Below, one piece after another: positions 23,199 to 31,615 of a stretch of 64,000 nt of DNA. The position numbers and the translations under genes are program-made. The notes under the pieces are model-generated. The model had not been told where the DNA came from. It made no database searches and was given only the letters and a program-made list of their open reading frames with translations. Position 1 is the stretch's first letter. Each line of letters begins with the position of its first letter. The DNA comes from Streptomyces odontomachi. Lineage in GTDB: Bacteria > Actinomycetota > Actinomycetes > Streptomycetales > Streptomycetaceae. The stretch is from the NCBI RefSeq assembly GCF_024435355.1, contig NZ_JAMJWG010000003.1, positions 372,001 through 436,000 on the forward strand. The letters are read 5' to 3'.

Positions 23199-24713
23199 GT
23201 GGCTGAGGACCAGGTGTCGCAGTCCGCCGAAGCGCAGTCCGCCGAGGCCTCGGCCCAGGAGGTCGAGGAGACCGAGGAGACCGAGGAGACCGGGGACAAG
23301 CCGATCAAGCAGCGCAAGAACGGCCTGTACGACGGCGTCTCGGACGAGCTGGCCGCGAGCATGAAGTCCGGCTGGGCCGACACCGAACTCCACGGTCTCG
23401 CCGCCATCGCACAGGCCGAGCAGACCGCCGCACGCCGCGCCGCGCTCTCCGCACGGTTCCCCGGCGAGCGCCTTGTGGTCCCCGCCGGCACCCTCAAGAC
23501 TCGTTCCAACGACACGGAGTACCCCTTCCGGGCCTCCGTCGAGTACGCCTACCTCACCGGGAACCAGACGGAGAACGGCGTCCTCGTCCTGGAGCCCACC
23601 GCCACCGGGCACACCGCGAAGATCTACCTGCTGCCGCGCTCCAACCGCGAGAACGGCGAGTTCTGGCTCGACGGCCAGGGCGAGCTGTGGGTCGGCCGCC
23701 GGCACTCCCTCGCGGAGGCCGAGCAGCTCTACGGCCTCCCCGCCGCCGACGTCCGTACGCTGACGGACCTCCTCAAGGAGGCCACCGGTCCGGTGCGGGT
23801 GGTGCGCGGTCACGACGCGGGAGTCGAGGCGGCGCTCACCGACAAGGTCACCGGCGAGCGGGACGAGGAGCTGCGGTGCTTCCTGTCCGAGGCCCGGCTG
23901 GTGAAGGACGACTTCGAGATCGGCGAGTTGCAGAAGGCCGTCGACTCCACGGTGCGCGGTTTCGAGGACGTCGTGAAGGTCCTCGACAAGGCCGAGGCGA
24001 CCAGCGAGCGCTACATCGAGGGCACCTTCTTCCTGCGCGCCCGCGTCGAGGGCAACGACATCGGCTACGGCTCCATCTGCGCCGCCGGCGCGCACGCCTG
24101 CACCCTGCACTGGGTGCGCAACGACGGCCCGGTCCGCTCCGGCGAACTGCTGCTGCTCGACGCGGGCGTGGAGACCCACACCCTCTACACCGCGGACGTC
24201 ACCCGCACCCTGCCCGTCAACGGGCGCTACACCGAGGTGCAGCGCCGGGTGTACGACGCCGTGTACGCGGCGCAGGAGGCCGGCATCGCCGCCGTCAAGC
24301 CGGGCGCGAAGTACCGCGACTTCCACGAGGCGGCGCAGCGGTTGCTGACCGAGAAGCTGGTCGAGTGGGGGCTGGTCGAGGGGCCCGTCGAGCGGGTGCT
24401 CGAGCTGGGTCTCCAGCGCCGCTGGACGCTGCACGGCACCGGGCACATGCTCGGCATGGACGTGCACGACTGTGCCGTGGCGCGCCGCGAGACCTACGCC
24501 GACGGGGTGCTGGAGCCCGGCATGTGCCTGACCGTGGAGCCGGGCCTGTACTTCCAGGCCGACGACGTGACGGTGCCGGAGGAGTACCGCGGCATCGGCG
24601 TCCGCATCGAGGACGACATCCTGGTCACCGAGGACGGCAACCGAAACCTCTCGGCCGGCCTGCCCCGCCGTTCCGACGAGGTGGAGCTGTGGATGGCGAA
24701 GCTTCGGGGGTGA
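23199..24713 (+). CDS. Aminopeptidase P family Xaa-Pro peptidase
   Basis: The GTG at 23199 is chosen because GGAGGAGG ends 5 bases upstream; the ATG at 23160 would place this site inside the frame. The 504-residue protein has an acidic tail (ETEETEETGD), an aminopeptidase P N-terminal domain (about 45-210) and a pita-bread catalytic domain. Metal ligands are the two Asp in LLLDAGVETHTLYTADVTRT, the His in HGTGHMLGMDVHD, the Glu in LTVEPGLYF and the Glu in VRIEDD. It removes N-terminal residues that precede proline, using a Mn-type dimetal centre, and likely acts in the cytoplasm. Confidence 0.92.
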   Translation: MAEDQVSQSAEAQSAEASAQEVEETEETEETGDKPIKQRKNGLYDGVSDELAASMKSGWADTELHGLAAIAQAEQTAARRAALSARFPGERLVVPAGTLKTRSNDTEYPFRASVEYAYLTGNQTENGVLVLEPTATGHTAKIYLLPRSNRENGEFWLDGQGELWVGRRHSLAEAEQLYGLPAADVRTLTDLLKEATGPVRVVRGHDAGVEAALTDKVTGERDEELRCFLSEARLVKDDFEIGELQKAVDSTVRGFEDVVKVLDKAEATSERYIEGTFFLRARVEGNDIGYGSICAAGAHACTLHWVRNDGPVRSGELLLLDAGVETHTLYTADVTRTLPVNGRYTEVQRRVYDAVYAAQEAGIAAVKPGAKYRDFHEAAQRLLTEKLVEWGLVEGPVERVLELGLQRRWTLHGTGHMLGMDVHDCAVARRETYADGVLEPGMCLTVEPGLYFQADDVTVPEEYRGIGVRIEDDILVTEDGNRNLSAGLPRRSDEVELWMAKLRG

Positions 24714-24939
24714 CCCCGAGGTTCGTCCGTCGTCCGTTGTCCGTCATTCGTCGTTCGGGGGCGACGGGGTACATGGTCCAGAAGTGACGGCGTACGTCCA
24801 GGAGTGACGGCATAAAGGGGAGCGGGCGGAGGACGGTGTCCGCGGCGTCCCGCCCAGGCAGGGCGGCGCCGCGGGCCGCGGGGCACCGGGGGTCGGCACG
24901 TACCGTGTCAGCCAGCGCCGTGCGCGTCCCGGTCCCGCG

Positions 24940-25398
24940 TCAGACCGTCGCCAAGGGGGAGTCCTTCGACCACTTCAGGTTCTTGTCGAAGCTCACCACG
25001 GCGCCGGTGCGGCCCGGCCGGTTGCCGAAGTGGGCGTGGTCGGCGATCTGCTCGATCAGCCGGAGACCACGGCCGTGCTCCGCGGTGTGGGCGACGGGCC
25101 GCCGTACGGTGCGGGGGGCACCGAGCGGGAAGCCGGGCCCCGAGTCGGCCACTTCGATACGGCACCGCTCGCCGTCGAGGTACGCCGTCACCTGGTACGC
25201 CCCGGAAGTCCCGGAGGGGGAGGCGGTGCTCTCGCCGTACGCGACGGCATTGGTACACGCCTCGCTGAGGGCGACGGAGAGATCGTAGGAGACGTCGGGG
25301 TCCACCCCGGCGGTCTCCATCGCTCCGATCAAAAGGCGCCGGGCGAGCGGAACGCTCGCCGCCTCACGCCGCAAGTGGAGTGACCACAAGATGCTCAT
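24940..25398 (-). CDS. Anti-sigma regulatory factor-type ATPase (RsbW-like)
   Basis: This 152-residue protein is a single GHKL ATPase domain: ALSEACTNAVAYG (N box), VADSGPGFP (G1) and AEHGRGLRLIEQIADH (G2). Serine-kinase anti-sigma factors of this size bind a stress-type sigma factor or phosphorylate an anti-sigma antagonist. It is transcribed leftward, away from the copper-region genes. With the ATPase at 16076 and the PP2C protein at 21192, it forms a loose set of partner-switch proteins. Direct partnership is only a guess. Confidence 0.88.
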   Translation of the reverse strand: MSILWSLHLRREAASVPLARRLLIGAMETAGVDPDVSYDLSVALSEACTNAVAYGESTASPSGTSGAYQVTAYLDGERCRIEVADSGPGFPLGAPRTVRRPVAHTAEHGRGLRLIEQIADHAHFGNRPGRTGAVVSFDKNLKWSKDSPLATV

Positions 25399-25512
25399 CG
25401 CTCCAGCCTCCTAGCCGCGGCTGGCCGCGGCTCGACTTAGGGATACGTATTGCCGGGAGGTGCCGGGAGTAAGCACCGTTCCGGAGCATTCCCGTCCCTT
25501 CGGCGGAAGCGG

Positions 25513-25649
25513 GGTCCGTACGCGGTCCGTACACGGTCCGTACGGGGGTAGGTATGGGGTCCGTAGGTGTCGGGTAGAGACGTCTACGTGAAGCCCGGCC
25601 GCATCGGCTACCGCGAGTCCGTAGGTTTCCGTAGGTGTCGGGTAGAGGT
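25513..25649. repeat. Direct repeats in the divergent promoter region
   Basis: GGTCCGTAC starts at 25513, 25524 and 25535, exactly 11 bp apart, followed by a variant near 25557. A longer repeat, tccgtaggtgtcgggtagag, occurs at about 25559 and again at about 25630. The 326-base spacer between the leftward ATPase and the rightward membrane protein holds no gene. Helical phasing suggests a multimeric regulator site. Confidence 0.65.
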
Positions 25650-25724
25650 GACAGAAGGGGCCCAACGGCACTTTGCGGACCTGCCGTGTGAAACCCATGG
25701 GCAGGGTGGGATGATGGGCCAGCC

Positions 25725-26588
25725 ATGACTGCCCCCCGCCAGTACGAGGCACGCGCCGGTTTCGACCTCCGGCTGCTCAGGGCCACGGTGTTCACCGTGG
25801 CCTGTGTCGTGCTGTCCGCGGCCGGGCACTCGCTCGCCTCCGGGGCCACCGTCCCGGCGTGGTCCCTGGCCGTCGGCTGCCTCGCGCTGTTCTGCGTCGC
25901 CCTACCGCTGGCCGGCCGGTCCCGCTCGCTCGGCGGAATCACCGCCCTGCTCGCCATCGGCCAGCTCGCGCTGCATGCGCTCTTCGGCATCGGCCAGCAC
26001 GACATGACCATGCCGCACAGCCGCTCGGAGACGTCCTTGATGACGCATGCCGCGCGGCTGATGTCCGGCACGCATGCGATGGGGATGATGCCCGGCAGCT
26101 ACCGGGGGATGCTCCGCGACGCCGCAGGCGGCGCCGGTGGTACGGGGGCGGGCGCCGGTGTCGGCGTCGGCTCCGGGATGGCCACCGACGGGGGGATGGC
26201 CGCTGGCACCGGGGCGCCGGGCGCCGCCGTGGACGGCTCGGCGCCGATCCTGCACGCCCTGCCCATGCTGCCGTCGCTGCCGATGCTGCTCGGCCATCTG
26301 CTGGCGGCCGTGGTCGCCGGTTGGCTGCTGCGCCGCGGCGACCTGGCCGTCTTCCGGCTCATGGCGCTCTCAGCCCAAGGTCTGGCAGAATCCGCACTGG
26401 TACGCGCCCTACGCGCCGCGCTGGCCCTGGTGCGCGCCCTGCGCTCCGGCCTGCCCGACGTCCGAACCTCCGGCCCGCGCCCCCGGCGCACGCCCGACAC
26501 GCGGGCGCCGCTGCCGCGGACCGTCGCCCTTCAGCACACGGTGATCCGACGCGGGCCGCCACCCGCCGCCTGCGCTCTCGCAGCCTGA
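25725..26588 (+). CDS. His/Met-rich integral membrane protein near the copper cluster
   Basis: This 287-residue protein has a basic N-terminus and hydrophobic helices at about 20-40, 44-64, 66-86 and 180-200. The loop between helices 3 and 4 is rich in metal-binding side chains (QHDMTMPHSR, MTHAARLMSGTHAMGMMPG) and then in Gly/Ala. I do not know a named family, but similar proteins sit next to ycnI and copper-transport genes in actinobacteria. A role in copper sensing or transport at the membrane is inferred from the Met/His loop and the neighbours. Confidence 0.7.
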   Translation: MTAPRQYEARAGFDLRLLRATVFTVACVVLSAAGHSLASGATVPAWSLAVGCLALFCVALPLAGRSRSLGGITALLAIGQLALHALFGIGQHDMTMPHSRSETSLMTHAARLMSGTHAMGMMPGSYRGMLRDAAGGAGGTGAGAGVGVGSGMATDGGMAAGTGAPGAAVDGSAPILHALPMLPSLPMLLGHLLAAVVAGWLLRRGDLAVFRLMALSAQGLAESALVRALRAALALVRALRSGLPDVRTSGPRPRRTPDTRAPLPRTVALQHTVIRRGPPPAACALAA

Positions 26589-27129
26589 CGCGACACCGCC
26601 CACCCGGCGAACCGCTTCTCCGCCGCCCCGCAACGCTCCGGCCCCGGGCCGAGTGCCGGGACGACCGCATCGGCACCGAACACCGAAACCGAACAGCCTG
26701 CGCACACCGGACGCCCGGTGCACCGGCCACACCTGCGTGGCCGGACGCCACCGGCACCGCACCGGACGGCCTGGACGCACCAGACGCCATACACGTACGG
26801 GACGCGTGCACGTGATCCCACGGGATCCAGCCGTGCACCGAGGCTCCGCACGCCCCGGCGTCCTGCATGCGTCCGGCACAAGGGCTACTGGCGTTCGGTG
26901 CCGTGCACGGGGTTCCGGCCCGCCGGTTCAGGTCCGCGTGGACGCAAGAGGTGTCGCGTTGCGGGGCTGCCTCCCGGGGCCTTCGGGCGCCCGGGCGCAC
27001 CCGCCAGCACCAAGCGGGCGCGCACCGCACGGCACCGACGACCGACCATCCGGTGGCCTGCGGCGCACGCCTGGCCCGTGCTCGACCAGTTCACCGCCGA
27101 ACTCCCCCTCTGACCTGGAGTTTCCTGCC
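26589..27129. other. Spacer before the copper cluster
   Basis: These 541 bases contain long open frames, but all have arginine/proline-rich shadow composition and no ribosome-binding sites. No gene is called. The end carries GGAG (27116-27119), the ribosome-binding site of the ycnI-like gene. A copper-responsive promoter would be expected here, but I could not identify a convincing CsoR palindrome. Confidence 0.5.
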
Positions 27130-27876
27130 ATGAAGGTTTCTCGAATCTGCGCCGTCGGCGGCGCCACCGTCCTCGCCGTGGTCGGCCTGTCCGCCCCCGC
27201 CTTCGCGCATGTCACCGTGGCGTCCGAAGGCGCGGCGGCCAAGGGCGGCTACGCCGTCCTCGACTTCAAGGTGCCGAACGAGCGCGACAACGCCGCGACC
27301 ACCAAGCTGGAGGTCAACTTCCCCGTCGACCAGCACCCGCTCACCTCGGTCTCGCCCGAGGCCGTGCCCGGCTGGACCATCAAGATCACCAAGACGAAGC
27401 TCGACAAGCCCGTCACCTCGGGTGAGAAGACCGTCGACGAAGTGGTCTCCAAGGTGACCTGGACCGCCGACGGCAAGGGCATCGCGCCGGGCTACTTCCA
27501 GAAGTTCCCGGTCTCGGTCGGCAAGCTGCCCGAGGACGCCGACCAGCTGACGTTCAAGGCCCTCCAGACGTACTCCAACCACGAGGTCGTGCGCTGGATC
27601 GAAGCCCAACAGGAGGGCCAGGAGGAGCCGGAGAACCCGGCGCCCGTGTTGCAGCTGAGCGCGGCGGCCGACGAGGAGGGCAAGAGCGGTGCGCAGGCGA
27701 GCAGCGGCAGCAGCGCTGACTCCGGCGCCCAGGAGAAGACCGCGTCCTCCGCCGACAGCTCCAGCGGTTCCGGTAGCGACACCACCGCGCGCGTGCTCGG
27801 CATCATCGGCATCATCGTCGGCGTCCTGGGTGCGGCCTACGGCGTCCTCGCCGGCCGGCGGCGCGCCACCGACTGA
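27130..27876 (+). CDS. YcnI-family copper-binding exported protein
   Basis: This 248-residue protein has a signal peptide (residues 1-26, ending SAPAFA) so that the mature protein begins with His27, the copper ligand typical of YcnI domains (HVTV). The domain spans about 27-175 with the conserved PGWTI. A Ser/Gly-rich linker and a C-terminal membrane helix (about 221-242, followed by GRRRATD) anchor it on the outer face. It likely binds Cu(II) and hands copper to or from neighbouring proteins. It is first of a five-gene rightward copper cluster. Confidence 0.92.
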   Translation: MKVSRICAVGGATVLAVVGLSAPAFAHVTVASEGAAAKGGYAVLDFKVPNERDNAATTKLEVNFPVDQHPLTSVSPEAVPGWTIKITKTKLDKPVTSGEKTVDEVVSKVTWTADGKGIAPGYFQKFPVSVGKLPEDADQLTFKALQTYSNHEVVRWIEAQQEGQEEPENPAPVLQLSAAADEEGKSGAQASSGSSADSGAQEKTASSADSSSGSGSDTTARVLGIIGIIVGVLGAAYGVLAGRRRATD

Positions 27877-28063
27877 TCCCGCCTCGGGCCGGGCCCACCG
27901 GTCCACCCAGGTGCGCGGGGGCGTGCACTCCACGATCGCCCCCGCGCACCCGCACGCCCCGCACGCCTCGCACGCCCGCGAGCGACCGGGCCCGCGCACC
28001 CCCGCGAGCTCCCGAGCACCACCCCGGTCGTCGCCGGAACCACTCCATATGGGACATTCATCC

Positions 28064-28735
28064 ATGCGCAAGAAGACCCTGCACCTGTCCGCCGCCGCCC
28101 TGCTGACCACCGCCCTGCTCGCCCTGACCGGATGCGGCAGCGGCAGTGACGACGGTGCCGGCAGCACCTCGCCCAAGGTCGTCGAGGCCGGCGACGGGAC
28201 CGGGCAGCACGCCGTGACGGCACTCGACTCGCCCTACCCGAAGCCTGACCTGACCCTGACCGACGCACACGGCAAGAAGTTCGACCTGCGTGCCGAGACC
28301 AAGGGCCGGCCGACGCTGATCTACTTCGGCTACACGCACTGTCCCGACGTCTGCCCGCTGACGATGAGCAACATCGCCGTCGCCAAGAAACACCTGCCGA
28401 AGGCGGACCAGAACAAGCTGCGCGTCATCTTCGTCACGACCGACCCCGAGCGGGACACCCCCAGCGAGCTGCGCGGCTGGCTGAAGGCGCAGGACCCCGA
28501 CTTCATCGGGCTGACCGGCGACTTCTCCGCAGTGCAGCGCGCGGCCCGACAGCTGGCGATCAGCGTCGAGGCACCGAAGAAGGAGAAGGACGGCACGATC
28601 GTGTCCACCCACGGCACGCAGGTCATCGCCTTCTCGCCGAAGACGGACGACGGTTACCTGCTCTTCGACGAGGACGCCACCGTCAACGACTACGTGAAGG
28701 ACCTCCCGAAGATCATAAAGGGGGAGAAGCCGTGA
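28064..28735 (+). CDS. sco: Sco-type copper chaperone lipoprotein
   Basis: The ATG at 28064 gives a clean lipoprotein signal (MRKKTLHLSAAALLTTALLA, lipobox LTGC). An upstream in-frame ATG at 28049 would only add MGHSS. The thioredoxin-like Sco domain carries the copper site Cys93-x3-Cys97 (CPDVC) and His183 (STHGTQ). In S. lividans the Sco protein of this cluster delivers Cu(I) to cytochrome oxidase and to the radical-copper oxidase GlxA. It overlaps the next frame by four bases, so the two chaperones are co-translated. Confidence 0.93.
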   Translation: MRKKTLHLSAAALLTTALLALTGCGSGSDDGAGSTSPKVVEAGDGTGQHAVTALDSPYPKPDLTLTDAHGKKFDLRAETKGRPTLIYFGYTHCPDVCPLTMSNIAVAKKHLPKADQNKLRVIFVTTDPERDTPSELRGWLKAQDPDFIGLTGDFSAVQRAARQLAISVEAPKKEKDGTIVSTHGTQVIAFSPKTDDGYLLFDEDATVNDYVKDLPKIIKGEKP

Positions 28736-29286
28736 GCCGGCGGTCTGCGTACCGCGTCCGGGCGCGCGCGGCAGCCCTGCTCACCGCCGGTGTGTTGGGC
28801 GCCGGGGTGCTGGCGGGCTGCGGTGCCGACTCGGACGGTGGGCGGGCCGCCGGGGCGGACGGTGCGTCGGGTGCGGGTGCGGGTGCGGGGGCGTCGAGCG
28901 GCAGTGCCTCGGACGCGCCACGATTGACGGTCGGCGGGGCGTTCATTCCGGAGCCGGTCACGACCGGCATGGCCGCCGGGTTCTTCACCGTCGAGAATGC
29001 CGGGGGCGCTGACACGCTCACCTCCGTGACCAGCGATCTCGCCGCCAAGGTCACGTTGCACAGCACCACCGGCGGCACCATGCGGGAGCGCGGCTCCTTC
29101 CCGGTGCCCGCCCACGGCACCCTCACCTTCGGCCGCGGCGGCAACCACGTCATGTTCGAGCAGCTCACCCACAAGCCGAAAGTCGGCAGCACGGTGCACA
29201 TGGAGCTGCACTTCAAGCGGTCGGGCACGGTCGACGTCACGGTGCCGGTGAAGCCCGCCACGTACAACCCGTCTGCGTCCTCGTGA
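28732..29286 (+). CDS. ecuC: PCuAC-type extracellular copper chaperone (EcuC-like)
   Basis: The GTG overlaps the sco stop. This 184-residue lipoprotein has its lipobox at Cys30 (VLAGC), a Gly/Ala/Ser linker and a PCuAC domain (about 60-175). The domain has the copper motif spread over LHSTTGGTMRERG and HVMFEQL (His and Met ligands). In S. lividans the orthologue EcuC passes Cu(I) to Sco. The adjacency and overlap here fit a direct hand-over pair. The assignment rests on family and synteny as I recall them. Confidence 0.9.
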   Translation: MSRRSAYRVRARAAALLTAGVLGAGVLAGCGADSDGGRAAGADGASGAGAGAGASSGSASDAPRLTVGGAFIPEPVTTGMAAGFFTVENAGGADTLTSVTSDLAAKVTLHSTTGGTMRERGSFPVPAHGTLTFGRGGNHVMFEQLTHKPKVGSTVHMELHFKRSGTVDVTVPVKPATYNPSASS

Positions 29287-29300
29287 GGAGCTGACCGTCC

Positions 29301-31610
29301 GTGCACAGCGTTCCGACCTCGTCCCCCCGCAGAGGCATCGGCCTCCAGGACCACACGTCCCGACTCGACCACCGGGGCCGGTTCGACCGGCTCGAACGGC
29401 TCGACCACCGGGGCCGCGGTCCCGGTGCCGGTACTGGTCCCGGTACCGGTACTGGTCCCAGTAGCGGTCGCCGGTGGGTGACCGCGCTCGTCTGCTGCCT
29501 GCTGGCCTGTGCCGGTCTGCTGCTCGGCGGTGCCGCTCCGGCCGGGGCGCACGCCGCGTTGTTGAGCAGCGATCCCAAGTCGGGGGCGGTGGTCAAGGCG
29601 CCGCCCGCGCAGGTGTCGCTCACCTTCTCCGAGCAGGTCAGCGTGGAGAAGGACGGGCTGCGCGTACTGGATCCGGGGGGCCGACGCGTCAGCACGGGCA
29701 AGGTCGGTCACGTCGGCTCCGACACCTACCGCATCCGGCTGCGCACGGACGACATGCCGCACGGCACCTACACGGTCGCGTACCAGGTGATCTCCGCCGA
29801 CAGCCATCCCGTCGCCGGTGCCTACACCTTCTCCGTAGGCGCACCGTCCGGGCCGGGCGTGGCGCTGCCGACCACGGCCGGCTCGGCCGGCGGCGGGGTG
29901 GTCGGCGGGCTCTACGACACCGCGCGCTACGTGTCGTACGCGGGCTTCATCCTGCTGGTCGGCGGCGCGGCCTTCATCCTGGTCTGCTGGCCGCGCGGGG
30001 CCGGAGTGCGTCCGGTGCAGCGGCTGGTCGTGTCCGGCTGGGTCGCGATGACCGCGGCGACCCTGGCGCTGCTGCTGATGCGCGGCGCGTACACCGGTTC
30101 GGGCAAGGTCGCGGACATCTTCGACCTCGGCCTGATCAGTGACGTCGTGCACACGAAGCCGGGCACCGCCCTCGTCTCCCGGCTGCTGCTGCTCGCCGTC
30201 GCCGCACTGTTCGTCGCCGTGCTCTTCGGGGCCTACGCGCGGCGGAGCGATGAGCAGGGCGATGATCAGTCGAACCGCGACCAGGGGGATGCCGGAAAGG
30301 CCGGAAAGGACCGAGGCAGCGAGGACAGCGACGTCAACGAGGTCAACGAGGTCAACGAGGTCAGCGACGTCAGCGACGACGAACGCGAGGGGGGCGCGGC
30401 CGGGCGGGCGGCGGACCTCCGCTTCGGGCTTGCCATCGGCGGGGCGGTCGTGGCGATCGGACTCGCGGCGACCTGGGCGGTGTCCGAGCACGCCTCCGTG
30501 GGCCTCCAGCCCCGGATCGCCATGCCGGTGGACATCGTGCACCTGCTGGCCATGGCGGTCTGGCTGGGCGGACTCGCGACACTGCTCACGCTGCTCTACC
30601 GGGTGTCCTCGGTCGAGGCCGCGGCGGTGCGCCGGTTCTCGGCCCTCGCCTTCAGCAGCGTGGTCACGCTGGTGGCGACCGGCGTCTACCAGTCCTGGCG
30701 GCAGCTGGGCTCCTGGTCAGCGCTCACCGGCACCGGATTCGGGCAGTTGCTCCTGGTCAAGGTGGGTCTGGTGGCCGTCATCGTGGCCATGGCAGCCTCC
30801 TCACGACGCTGGACGGCCCTCCTCACGGACACCGTGGCACCGTCGACCGTGACGGCCGCGGCGGCAGCGGAGGCCGCGACGGAGACGACGGCCGCGACCG
30901 AGGCGACGGCCGCAACCGAGGTGACCAACGCAACCAACGCGACCGCCGAGGCTGACGCGACCACCGCGGCTCCGAGCACGGCACCGGCCACCACGGCGGC
31001 CCCCGCCGTGGTCACCCCCAGCCGCGAACGGGCCGCGCAGCTCGCCCGGCAGCAGACGGCCAAGGACGTCGCACTCCGCAAGCGGCGGCGTGAGGCGGAC
31101 CCGGAACGTTCGGGGCTGCGCCGCTCGGTGCTGGCCGAAGCCGCCGTCGCGGTCGTCGTGCTGGCCGTCACCACCATCCTGACCACCACGGAGAGCGGGC
31201 GTACGGCGGAGGCGGCACGGGCGGGCAACGCCGCGGGCGGTGCCGCCGTGAGCCAGCAGCAGGCACCACCGGTGTCCCTGGACCTGCCGTACGACACCGG
31301 CGGCGGCACGCACGGCAAGGGCAGCGTGATGCTCGACCTCACCCCGAGTCACCCGGGCCGCAACGACTTGACCATCATGGTGATGGACGCCGGCGGGCAG
31401 GCCGTGGACATTCCCGAGGTGACGGTCCGCCTCACGCTCCCGTCCCAGCACATCGGCCCGATGCGCATCACGCCCCGGCACAGCGGCACCGGTAGCTGGA
31501 CGGCGCGGGGCGTGCAGATCCCGATGGCGGGCGACTGGCGGTTCGAGGTGACCGTCCGTACCTCCGACATCGACGAAGTGACCGTCGAGAAGAACGCGAA
31601 GATCGGCTGA
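29301..31610 (+). CDS. CopC-CopD-YtkA fusion copper transport protein
   Basis: This 769-residue protein begins with a GTG. The first 56 residues are a polar leader, then come a signal helix and a CopC domain beginning at His84 (AHAALLSSDPKSG; about 84-180). A CopD membrane domain of about eight helices (about 198-490) with HLLAMAVWLGGLATLL follows. The end is an exported YtkA-like domain (about 650-769). It probably imports copper from the cell surface. Low-complexity inserts interrupt it: a VNEVNEVNEVSDVSD loop near residues 345-360, and a Thr/Ala stretch (TEATAATEVTNATNA) near 525-565. Both are encoded by short DNA repeats. Confidence 0.9.
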   Translation: MHSVPTSSPRRGIGLQDHTSRLDHRGRFDRLERLDHRGRGPGAGTGPGTGTGPSSGRRWVTALVCCLLACAGLLLGGAAPAGAHAALLSSDPKSGAVVKAPPAQVSLTFSEQVSVEKDGLRVLDPGGRRVSTGKVGHVGSDTYRIRLRTDDMPHGTYTVAYQVISADSHPVAGAYTFSVGAPSGPGVALPTTAGSAGGGVVGGLYDTARYVSYAGFILLVGGAAFILVCWPRGAGVRPVQRLVVSGWVAMTAATLALLLMRGAYTGSGKVADIFDLGLISDVVHTKPGTALVSRLLLLAVAALFVAVLFGAYARRSDEQGDDQSNRDQGDAGKAGKDRGSEDSDVNEVNEVNEVSDVSDDEREGGAAGRAADLRFGLAIGGAVVAIGLAATWAVSEHASVGLQPRIAMPVDIVHLLAMAVWLGGLATLLTLLYRVSSVEAAAVRRFSALAFSSVVTLVATGVYQSWRQLGSWSALTGTGFGQLLLVKVGLVAVIVAMAASSRRWTALLTDTVAPSTVTAAAAAEAATETTAATEATAATEVTNATNATAEADATTAAPSTAPATTAAPAVVTPSRERAAQLARQQTAKDVALRKRRREADPERSGLRRSVLAEAAVAVVVLAVTTILTTTESGRTAEAARAGNAAGGAAVSQQQAPPVSLDLPYDTGGGTHGKGSVMLDLTPSHPGRNDLTIMVMDAGGQAVDIPEVTVRLTLPSQHIGPMRITPRHSGTGSWTARGVQIPMAGDWRFEVTVRTSDIDEVTVEKNAKIG

Positions 31611-31615
31611 CCACG

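Noticed and set aside
26653..27129. N-terminal extension of the YcnI protein from an upstream in-frame ATG
   Set aside because: The extension is Arg/Pro/His-rich noise. The ATG at 27130 has a ribosome-binding site and begins a proper signal peptide.
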